From: Prosopocoilus inquinatus
Lineage: Eukaryota; Arthropoda; Insecta; Coleoptera; Lucanidae
Direction of reading: 5' to 3'
Length of the DNA: 64,000 nucleotides
Assembly (NCBI GenBank): GCA_036172665.1
Contig: CM069869.1
Coordinates: 620,001-684,000 of the forward strand
The first letter of the stretch is position 1; every line of letters begins with the position of its first letter. Below, one piece after another: positions 25,601 through 37,600 of this stretch. The notes under the pieces were generated by a model. It was not told where the DNA came from. It was given only the letters and a program-made list of their open reading frames with translations, and did not search any database. The position numbers and the translations under genes were made by a program.

Positions 25601-28600
25601 CGGCACATTTAATCTGTTTTTTTTATCGCAGTCCAGTTGCCCAAATTTTAGCGTGCAACAAAATTTTGTATAACAATGTACAACTACTCCTATTTTATTT
25701 CACTATTTTTTCTCTTCTTCTGCATAGTTCCATGCTCTCTACTCTCTCATATTTTCTACGAAGAAAAATTTTAAGCGAATCTTGCAGGCGTTCAAATTGA
25801 AAAATGTTTTGAACTTAAGGGAACGGTAACCGCTTGTCGCAGCATTTACAATAATTAATATTCTTGTAACGTCAGATTTTAGTCTAATTATTATTTCATT
25901 TTTTAAATAAAATAGTAGTACATTTTCGTATCAAATTTAACTTCAATTTCCCTAAAGTTAAAGGCTCATTTTTGTAACTGTAATAAAGTGCGCTACGACA
26001 AAAAATGATTGAATGTGCCGCTCTACAATTTTTACTGTCCTCACAACTCTAATCTTTTTAATCTGTTAAAATAAGTAGCTCTTAGGTATTAGAGCTGCTG
26101 CCAATTGTAAAAACTGCCAATAATTGTAAGAAAATGATTTTCAATGCATTACAATTACTTTCCTTTTTAGACAGAACGGAGTAACAGAGACTCTGAGATA
26201 CCCTGGGGGTCTTCGATTAGATTCCGGGCGTCGAGGTTGGGTTTCACAACGTGTAAAATATTACTCTGAAGGGGTTTTAAGGGGGTTAAACTCCTATGGC
26301 AAAAACAACCGCTTGGTTGGACGGCTGTGTGGACCTTATTAATTTTGCATTATCTCTAGTGGCAGTGCCTGATTGTTAATATTAAAACTTCCACCTCTTC
26401 GCGATTAAGTTACAGTCGCTGCAAAGGTTGCCTAAAATTAGGGGCAACTTTAACAAGTTTTGAAATTAACTTAGCACGACGTAACGGAGTAACAGAGACT
26501 CTGAGATACCCTGGGGGTCTTCGATTAGATTCCGGGCGTCGAGGTTGGGTTTCACAACGTGTAAAATATTACTCTGAAGGGGTTTTAAGGGGGTTAAACT
26601 CCTATGGCAAAAACAACCGCTTGGTTGGACGGCTGTGTGGACCTTATTAATTTTGCATTATCTCTAGTGGCAGTGCCTGATTGTTAATATTAAAACTTCC
26701 ACCTCTTCGTGATTAAGTTACAGTCGCTGCAAAGGTTGCCTAAAATTAGGGGCAACTTTAACAAGTTTTGAAATTAACTTAGCACGACGTAACGGAGTAA
26801 CAGAGACTCTGAGATACCCTGGGGGTCTTCGATTAGATTCCGGGCGTCGAGGTTGGGTTTCACAACGTGTAAAATATTACTCTGAAGGGGTTTCAAGGGG
26901 GTTAAACTCCTATGGTAAAAAACAACCGCTTGGTTGGACGGCTGTGTGGACCTTATTAATTTTGCATTATCTCTAGTGGCAGTGCCTGATTGTTAATATT
27001 AAAACTTCCACCTCTTCGCGATTAAGTTACAGTCGCTGCAAAGGTTGCCTAAAATTAGGGGCGATTATAACAAATTTTGAAATTAACTTAGCACGACGCG
27101 GCGGGGAGTAGGACGTATTCGTATGTTCAGCGGATGGCGTGATCTTATCTAGCTGTATGTTTAGACTATGATGCTTCCTATCCAGCTCTTTTCTGCTGAG
27201 AAAGTTTATACTAAAGTAAAATAGGTTAAATTCTACCCGCAGTAATCATGAATCAAAACTAAATTAAAGTTTCGAATAAACTATACGATCAATTTTCTGG
27301 ACGTTTACAAAGGCATGTAAATATTTGTTCTGTTTCTGTGTATTTGCTAAGCTATGTCCACATGGAAGCAGCAAGGAGAAACTTTATGCTGCTTGTTGTT
27401 GCCTGATGTAGCATACATAATCCGACAAGTATAAATTCGTGGAAACATTTCGTTTATACTAAAGCAACATAATCAGAGGAGAGTTTAGATTTTGTTATTG
27501 CTTCAAGTTTGCATGCATTCCTAATAAGTTGCTCACATTGAAAGTACATTTGCGACGGTCATGAAAAATGTCCGGAGAAGGCTTCCTTCTAGAAGTTGCA
27601 GACACTTATTGTCATCTGTGCTAAAACAGTCAAAATGTAAGTCTTCAAAAGTGTTGGGGCCTGCAATGTTCCTCTATAAATTTATAAAGATGCTGAACGG
27701 ATGCTCTGTACCTGAATTATAATTTGTTGCCTCAGATTTCAAAGTTTTTAGTTTTTGTGATGAGCAGATCGATTACGACTTAGAAAAAAGAGAGAGCAAT
27801 ACGACATCCTTAGTATCAAAGAAAAGTAGAGCATGTTCTTTTTAGGATGAAGACCTGCTCTTGAGGTGGTTGATGAATTTTGTTTAGCCCAGGACAGTTT
27901 TTGCTCCATATTATTCTAAGCAACGCTCTTTACAACCTTTGTTTCCAGTTACTTCAGCTACTAGAGGCGAATCATCTTCAGTTATTTTGTTGAATTAATT
28001 TTTTCCAAACCTTATTTTTTTTAAATCCAGAACGAGACGAAAACAAACATCACATGGTTAAGGTTACTTCCCTATAACTTTCTCATTCTCATCATTAATC
28101 TCCATGTTATTGACAAATTTAATTATGCAAATGCATTTTTCTTTTAGACTGTCAAGCAATTCAAGAAACGACCACACCTATCAGCAATCCTTGGACGCCT
28201 CATCCAACGAAGTCGCTACGAACAAAGATTCCTCCAGGGTGAACACACCGGCCAATATCTCCCACACCAAGGTGTACTCGCCGACGCAAGAAAATCAAAA
28301 TTCCAGCGACAGAATGGTCTCGCCGAAGAGAAAGGTCGAACATTTTCCTCATCTCTACGTCGCTAACAACGTCAAAACCTCCACCTTCAACGAACAGAAC
28401 GACAAGAGCAATTTGACGCACAAGAGTCTGATGAACAACCACGAATACACTAGCAAGTATAATTGCGTGCACACCCCGATTAGCATGGTGCCAGAAAGGG
28501 ACACCGGCCCCAATAAAGTAGTTTCTCCGCCGGTGAATGCAGTGGGAAGTCTGCGTTTACCATCCTGCCATGGTAGCCAAGGGAGTTCGAAGATGAACAA

Positions 28601-31600
28601 CGATAATGGAAATGACGAGCATCGATTGGTAGCTGGAAGACCACATCATCATGTCAGCGTGCAAGAATTAAGAATGCAGGTAAAATAGAACTAAAGTTCT
28701 TTAAAGTCATTAGCAATAATTAGCCGATACACCTTCCCGATAAGCTCACAAGCTTGGGGATAAATGATGATGGGAGAAAAATAGGTATCTATATTATTTT
28801 TGAGTTCTTCGTACTTGGATTTGGTTTTGGTGATTGCCTGATTTTAGCAAAGAGCTCAACATTGCACAAGTTCCTCGGATGAAAACCGTTCTTCCGGACA
28901 TGCTTCGATGTCCGACACCAGCAATGGATCTCCACGTGGTTTAACTAATGGTTCTGAACGTTTGACTGCGGGGGTCATACAGAAACCAGTTCGAAACCGC
29001 GCCAACACACAGCACAGCCGTTCGAGGCACAGGGCAACGCCGGCACGAGTACGTTGCCTTAAACCCGGGGGCCTTACGGAAAATGACGAAAGTTTTCCGC
29101 AGTTGCAGGTTCCTTGGACCGGCGGTGGTGGCCTCGAGGACATAAAGTTGGCCCTTCAGCAACTGACGATGCGTTCTCACACTTCGACCAGCACCTATTC
29201 GAGTGTGAGCGCAGGTTCTGAGTCGTCGGAACCTGCGATGCGTAGATTGATGAGACATTCTTCTTTGGAAACGATCAACACCAACATTACCAGCGCCGAT
29301 GAGTTTGTATGGGTAGATTCACATAATAGGTGAGGACCTGTTTTATTTAGCGATTCAAATCGGTATTCAAAAACATGTCTATAGATTAGTCGAACTGCAA
29401 CATCTACCTTGGACGAACCATTGCATTCTGCGTGTATTGCAATCCGGAAGATGTAGAGACCACATGTCAAGAGTCAGCGTCGAGACGATTCCTCGCTTAT
29501 CTTACCTTTTGCAACGCGCCCTGGTTCGAATCGGAAGAGAAACGCAGAGACTCGCCTCGAATCTCGGAATCTGCAGCAAGCACGACATCACAGTTTCGTT
29601 TCGCATCGTTCTTTGCCCACCCCTCGCCGATTCCTGCATAAAAGCCTGCCTAAGAGCCGCGGCAATGCTCGCCATGTCCGGCGACTCCACCTTGCGCCAA
29701 AGCAAGTCCTCCAGAGCCGGCTTGCAACTTCACGTTGGGCGATTTCATCGCTGGATGACCGACGTTAAATTGGCCAGGTTTATACATGAGTACGCGGCCT
29801 TGAAATATCAAAGACGCTGAGTTTGTTGTTACCCCTCGATTTTTAGATTCGCCGCCGTGTATCTTTCGGCCGGTTTGGAGAACTTACTGGAGGAGATTCT
29901 TCTGCATTGTTTACCTAGTGACTCGGATGTTACTTTGACGGCGACGCTTTTAGAACATGCCATTGCCAACAACGGTGATCTATGGGGATTACTCCAACCG
30001 TACGCTCATTTGAATGCTGGAAGGATAGCTTCAGGTGAGGTCACATCAAGTTATTGCACAAGCTTAAATGAACTACTGTCCAAATTGTTAAAATTGCGGA
30101 AGCGTGGGCGTATCTAAAAATTTTGTTAAAGAGGGCAGCACCAACGCAACCTCTCAAAAGGGTAGCGGGAAAGGATGTGAAAGAAACTTTCTTTAAAAAA
30201 ATACGTTTGTTTGTTTATTTCTACATGCAGGGGCTTTGGCTTTACCAAGATGGGCATCTGTGTCAAGCGTAGGTTCAAGCAGAGATTCTGGTAGAGGTTC
30301 AGGTCCTCCGGAACCATCGCTAATGACGACTTGCGTGGGTTCCCTGAGCGAACTCCAGGATCTAATAAGCCGAATGCAACCTCGTCTTCCTCTGTGTCCG
30401 AGAGCTGTGCGCGCGTTGTTTTATTTCATGCGTTGCTCTCAACTGGAGCACGGCGAACAAGGTGGAAGTGCAATTCAGGTAAATCCCCAAAACGCAACAA
30501 ATAACACCGTGGTAAACTTGAGAAAACTTCCCAGGAGTTATGTTACGAGCGTGCGTACGTCGTGCTGCCGCCCTTGGTGGAATGGTTACGCGTCGCTACC
30601 GCCCACGGGGAGCATAGGTTTGCTGCAATTCTTGATAAGGACGATATTATGCAAGCGGCTCGATTACTGTTGCCGGGGGTGGATTGTCCTGTGAGGCCTT
30701 TTGGCGAGGAAGCTGTTAGAGTGCGAAGACTGACTGGAGGAGAAGAAGATCATATCGAAGCAACACGACAGATACAGGTAATTAATTTAAATATAATATA
30801 AACAGCGCGGTCTTCAAATATTGCTACTAGTTAACAGAAGTGTAAGAAGGATTATCCATATTAGTTAATTATTAATTATGGCCACTGTAATAAGATTAAT
30901 TAGAGGCTATAGAAATTCTTGAGCTCGGAAACTGTACAAGCAAATGAAATCGGAAATTGTGCCTAGAACATCTTTTGCAAACAAATCGTCGCATTTTGTT
31001 TGCAGGAGGAATAGCTTATGCATATTAAATCAGGTTTATCTTCGAATTTCGCTCCGCCTATCGGGAGGTGTTAATATGAAAAAAACAGTCGCGTGGCGTC
31101 ATCTAAGCGCAGGCGTGATCTGGTGCGCAGTGGTTTGAACTAATAAGGTGTCAAGCACCCAAGTGGTTTGAGTGGCCTAAATGTCTCAAACTCTCGTAGC
31201 AATTTCAAATTGATGTTTACACGGACTGTCGGAAAAACCTGGAACACCAACGAAAGTTAGAAGAAAAGATTTAAATAATAAAATAATAAGTTTATTTAGT
31301 ACAAAGAAAAGATAAATACAATTTTTTTAACGTAGCATATAATGAATAGTTTAAACAGCGACATCCTACGATTGCTTTTTGACCAAACAGTGAATTAGGA
31401 ATATAACGAAATTGTTTCGCCTTTAAAATGTATGAGGGCAGATGAACTAGTAATAACTAGTAATAGCTTCCCTCGCACACACTTGACAATATTTGGTAAC
31501 AAACGTAATCAACATAATTAAAATCCAAGGATATGTTTATACAAATGAGTTTTCTCTCTACATAATGTCAGGAAATTTGTGTTTGAATACCAAAGTCGGT

Positions 31601-34600
31601 GAAATTAGATTTAATATTTCGTTGTGTGCAATTTTTTTACTTTGGATTAACAAGATGACAATGAATTTTCTGGCGTTTTCTCTCTACGCAATATTTTTTA
31701 AAATCTCGTGCGTTTAATAAATTGTTAGCTGTGCAATTCTCGTTCTTTTGCGTGCATAAAGGATGGAAAATGAAAAACTTAAAAACGCAAAACATATAAA
31801 TGACTGTGTTCATTGGATTGCCTGTACAAATGCTTTTTGTTTCTTGAAGAATCAAATGTATTAAGTACTTTTCTTTTAGACGAACAGGCGCATTATTAAA
31901 ATTAATTGTTTATAATTTTCTCCGCTAATAAACGTAAAATTAAAAAAGAAAATCTTTTTTGCATCTGTTATTTCTTTTCCCGAGTTAAATTGCATAATCT
32001 CAGGCAAACGTGAAAGCAAACAAATAATTTCATTCTTACTGCCTTTAGGGCAAGCAACCGAGCATGCTGATGAGCTCATTCATTTACCTACATTAAGGTT
32101 TTCTTCATTAATTAATCTTTAGCCAAATTAACATGTTTTAAAGATTTTAAGTTACATGTTTTAAAGATTTTAAGTGAAATTCAGTAATTTTCTATATTAA
32201 TAGACGTAGAAGCTAAAAATAAATAAATAACTAATTTTCGTATATACAGGGTGAATTTGTTAGTTGTGCAAAATACCTCAGTTAGGTCTGATTTTTTCAT
32301 CTCCTAATAAATTTATCTGCCACATAATATTCTTGCAAACTATTACCGATACAATGGTTTCAAGGGATATTACTCGGCAGATAAATTTATCAGGAATTGA
32401 AGAAATCGGGCTTTACAAATATGTCTTTCATGGGTCGCATGTCATTAAATTACGTAATAAAAATTTTAAATTTAGGGTAATTTACGTTTATGGTATGTGT
32501 ATCAGTTAACAGCGATTTTATTCTCCCTAGTTTGATTACGAAACTCGGTCGCTTTTACACTGTACTTTGTAAATATCCATGGCAAGCTCTCACCTTTTTT
32601 TTTGTTTGTTCTTTTTTGCGACCAGGGATGTTAGAGTATTATAATACAGTATAAGAGGGTATAATACTGTATACATATAACGTATTGTTTAATTCTGTAT
32701 TTTACGTTGTACAGTATAATACAGTGGGTATAAAATGTTATGTAACAATTTACTATCTAAATAAATAATAGTAATAAATATTTACCAATTTAAAAAATAA
32801 TTCAGAGAATCAAGTTCTTTCAAGTCTTTACTTTTATTTGCAACTAATGGTACATCGTGATCGGTACGTATTTACCTCTGTTACATACAGTATGTATAAG
32901 CGATTAACAACCTGATTTTACATAAATTCATTTACTTTCCATTGTAGCAACTTTCCAGTTTGGTTTTACAGAATGTTATTTAGTACAATTAGTTAAATAG
33001 AATAGCTGTTCACGTTCTTGTCACCCCTGCTTGCAAAATTCTGTCCCTTTCGCATGCAGCAATACACTAGACAAGTCTCTGACTTTTGGCAGACATTCAG
33101 GGACTTTATTCTTGAATCAAGGAAGCACATTCACAAAAGAACGTGACGTCAAAATTACGTATATTCTCTTAAAATAAGCTATACAAATAGTCACATTCTC
33201 CTGCGAACTATCGACATGAAATAAATGATTCACAGTTTACAATCGGCTATTGCAAAATAAGGTAAGTACCGCTCACCGGGGCCCCTTCGTCACCGTTCAT
33301 AATGCATACAACAATAAATTAAATTAAAAACAATAAATCGGTGAATACAACATTAAAAGAAATGCGATTCATATGATGGTAACAGATTCGGAAACATTTT
33401 CAACTGCGATTTTTTCAAATTCTATTAACTTTATATCAAGGACACGCGAATTTAATCGTAATCAGGTTTCAAGTTTTGCGTAACTATCACAGTCACCCTG
33501 TTATTTTTGTTCTGAAATCAGAAAAAGAAAAAGTGGAAAATTGCTTAAATATGCAAGAATTAGAGAAGTTGCACATCGCAATTTTTTAACAGAAAGTCAG
33601 GAAAAACCTGGCAAAGTCGGAGAATGTTTTAATGAAAATAAGTGAGTAAATAAGCATAAGCAATGCCGAGCTTTGTGCAAATATTTTTATCTAACTTAAT
33701 ACATAGTGTGTTTATTTTCAATCTTTTTTTTTATTTTAATGATTTCTATATTTTTTATTACGCAAATACATCAGGATGTAGCTACCTAATCTCCTTTTCC
33801 ATGCATCCATTCTTTCTCTCTCATTCTCAAAAAATAGAGTCAGAATTCGAATGTTTGTTTTTTAAATATTATAAAAGGATGCATAAATAACATCTAATTT
33901 ATATGTCTCTTACATTAATTCATACAATTTTAGGTGGAACTGGCCTTCCGATTAATGCTAACAGGTCGCCCGGAACTCATCCAACAAGCCATATCTCTAC
34001 TTCCGGTCGCCACTCGTTTAGATACGTTAGACCAACAGGGACACACCGCTCTAATGTTGGCCGCCCTGTACAACGATGACCTAACATTAATGGTATAAAT
34101 CCAATTTGTTTTCCATCCGCTTGTTTAATAAGAGTTGCATTTAGGCTTTAATGGAAGCCGGTGCGTCCTTGGACATAGAAACCCCTGCAAGTTGCACTCC
34201 GGGCTTCACGGCGATCAACGGGGAAACCCAACATTGGACCGCGCTTACTTACGCTGCCGCAAGAGGACACACGAGATGCGCTCGGTTGTTATTAGAGAGA
34301 GGGGCCAGTGTTGAGGGTGGGGCGCAATTATCAGAAGACAAATGCACCCTTACGCCATTACAGGTGATTCACGTAATTAAATCGAAAAGGAAAACAAACT
34401 TTTTACTTTAATAAACGGTGTAGGTGGCCTGCGGCAGTGGCAATACTGATATGGTCTCACTCTTATTGGTACACGGGGCGCATCCCTTCCTGTCCACTCA
34501 GTTAAAGGATTCCCTGTGTTACTCAGCTTCTGCACAGAGGGGATGTTACAGCGCGATCTCGGTGGCCGCCGCGCACGGTCAGAGGGCCGTGCTTCAGAAG

Positions 34601-37600
34601 TTGCTCGCCCAACCAATGACGCCAGTAAATAAAGAAGTCTTATCTCTAGAAGAAATGTTAGCAGAAGGTAAGTGAGGACTTGGGCCTGATCTTTCCACTT
34701 TTCTATAAATCTATTGACTAGATAATATCATTGGAAGTCAATAGTTTCCAATCAAAATATTTCCACCTTTTTATAAATTTACCTACCAGATAATATCTCT
34801 TGGAAGCCAATAGTTTCCAAGTATAATACTTACCAGATATTATTATGGAAACTATTGGTTTTCAAGACCAGATAATATCATTGGAAACCACTGGCTTCCT
34901 TGGTAGATAAATTTATAGAGGGGAGGACTTAAATGTAGAGAACAATAAAAAATTGTATATTTCTCTCGCAAGGGACTGCCACTAATCGCTCGAGCCCCGC
35001 AAACACGACGCCTCAGTTCAGCAAGATGCAGATCAAGGCGTTGCAGGAAGCCATGTACCACAGCGCCGAAAACAATCACCTCGATATTACCGTGGAGATT
35101 CGTTCGCTGGGGGTTCCCTGGACTCTGCATTGTTGGATGCATTCCCTGGGTGCGGCGCACGAAGCTCGCCTGGATTGCGTCATAGATCAACTGCTGCAAG
35201 ATTTTTTACAAGTCTGTCCGGACGATTATAGTTCGCAGTTTGTTCAAGAATGTTTACCCTTACTCTTCAACATATTTAGATATAGCAAGGTAAATATAAG
35301 ATGCGCAAGAAAAGTCTGGGATTGTCAATTGACTGCTCTAGAGAGACCCTCAGAGTATGCCCACCTTGTCTTAAGTAATGGAGATACTTGCAGCGATGAA
35401 TTGAGAACTCTGTTAGTAGGGGCGGATTTAGGCGTGGTCTTTATAGGCTGCAGCTCCGGGTCCCTTCGCCGTTAAAAAGTAGAAATCCAAATTGATTTAA
35501 GAAACTCGATTTTTCATAGACAATTAGGTCAATTCTGTAAGCGTTCCATACTGATTGTTATGCTTGTTACGATTGATTTGTGTCAAGGATAACAATTGAT
35601 TTCCTTCTTCAATTGATTGTTACGGTATATTGACGTCTGATTGGTGGATTTGCGTGGTTTCTGTAGTTACATATCAATTAATTTTCCCCCCAATTATTGT
35701 TAGATATCAATTGAAATGAGTTGGTGCTTACAGAATACATGTGAATGTCCCGTTTTATGAAACTTAGAAGTCGGGCAATCCTACCCGAAACATCCCAAGC
35801 CTAATTATGGGGTCTATTCTGCAACTGTCATATCAATGATTGCTATGTAATAAGTGACCTTGCTAACTCGTCAATCTGTAACAACTCACTTGCTAAGCAT
35901 ATCAATTAAATGAAAAGCCATACATGCATCTCTTCAATTGGCGGTTTGCAATCGACTAGAACTGTTATGAAACCGTATCAAGTTCTCTTCAGTTATTAAA
36001 GGCGGTATCAATTGATATGAACGCAAAAGTTACAGAATAGCCCTGTATGTCTAAAGTCGCGAATTTTGAAATGTACCTCGGCAACGACATTCGAATTTCG
36101 AAACGCACCTCGGCTACAGCATAAACACCGTATTAATGGAGTTATCAGTCAATATTTTCAGAGACATACCTTGATGCCCGCAGGGCACCAGTGAAAGACA
36201 ACGTTGTTTGTCGAATTGTAATTAATTACACCAAAATTTAGTAGTTTTTTTTGAAGGGATAAACAATATTAAATTTATTATTCGAATACTCATAGACTCG
36301 ATGAGTATAGTTTACAGTCGACAATTACAGTATTCAGTTTCAGCGGTTAGCGAATACTATACAGCGTTGCAAATCTGATTAAAAAAAAAATCTATTAATA
36401 AAGATTTAAGAAACTTGGAAATTAGCAATCCTATTCGAAACATCCCGAGCCTGATTATGTCCAAACACGCGTATCTTGAAACGTACCTCGACCACTGCAT
36501 GCGAATCTTGAAATGTACCTTGGTCACAGCATAAGCGCGGTGCTAATGCCGTTATCGGTTACTACTTTCAGAGATTTCCAATTAACGGCAGCGGTGCCTT
36601 TTGAATTGTAACCACTAGTCAGATATAGAAAAAAAAACTTAGGTTACTTGGTTAGGCCCCCCCTGACAATGTTAGTCCAAGGCCCTCAAAGTTACAGGCC
36701 CGTGCCTCTCTATTAGATTCAACTAGTGTCGCGTTAAAATAAATGTGTGTAATGAATTAGGCATACGATGAACTGTCTTTAAAAATTGTAATCTAATTAC
36801 TATTAATTCTTATACAATTTTACCTTATTTAATCTTTAATTTAAATTACTTCTAACTTTCCAGCTTTGACATCCGACTTAATCTTTTATTCGAAACTCCT
36901 GTTCAACTTAATCTTTGATTTTAATTTTAATTTATACTCTAACGTTCGAGTTGCTTCTTTAAATTTAAACCTTACATTAATGACTGTTCTTGCTTTTAAT
37001 CATCTAAGGGCTCTCGGGGCCTGCCCGCAACACAAGTTGGATCGACCGGTTAACTCGTTCGCACTTCTCTCTACCGTCACTGTTCATTGTCTTCTGTTCA
37101 TTCCGTTCTTACCATCTCTTTTCATTGCCTCCTGCTGACTGATTTCCTGCCCTATTTATATATACTTAAATTCTATGTCACAATCGGTTTATGCCCTGGT
37201 AGTCGGGGGTCCGGTCCAAAGCAGAAAAGTTGTGTCGTTCACGAACGAATGAATCAATTCGAACGAATTTCTTGACTTAATTCTTCAACTTTAAATTTAA
37301 ACCTTACATTAATTACTGTTCTTCTTGCTTTTAATTATCTAAGGGCTCTCAGGGCCAGCCCACGACACAAGTTGGGTTGACTAGTTAACTCGTTCGTTTC
37401 GTACTTCTCCTTACCGTCACTGTTCACTCCGTTTTTACTGTCTCTTTTCACTGTCTTCTACTGACTGATTTCCTTGCCTAATTAGACAACTTTAAATTGT
37501 ACGTCACAATCGGTTTATGCCCTGGTATCCGGGGTTCGGTCCAAAGTAGAGTTGTATCGTTTACGGACGAATGAATCGATTGGAACACAACTTTTGAGTA

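Noticed and set aside
29790..29820. Continuation of exon 5 to the TGA ([10 protein letters not shown])
   Set aside because: Splicing at GA|GTACGC gives [12 protein letters not shown], matching the family; the run-on is intronic.
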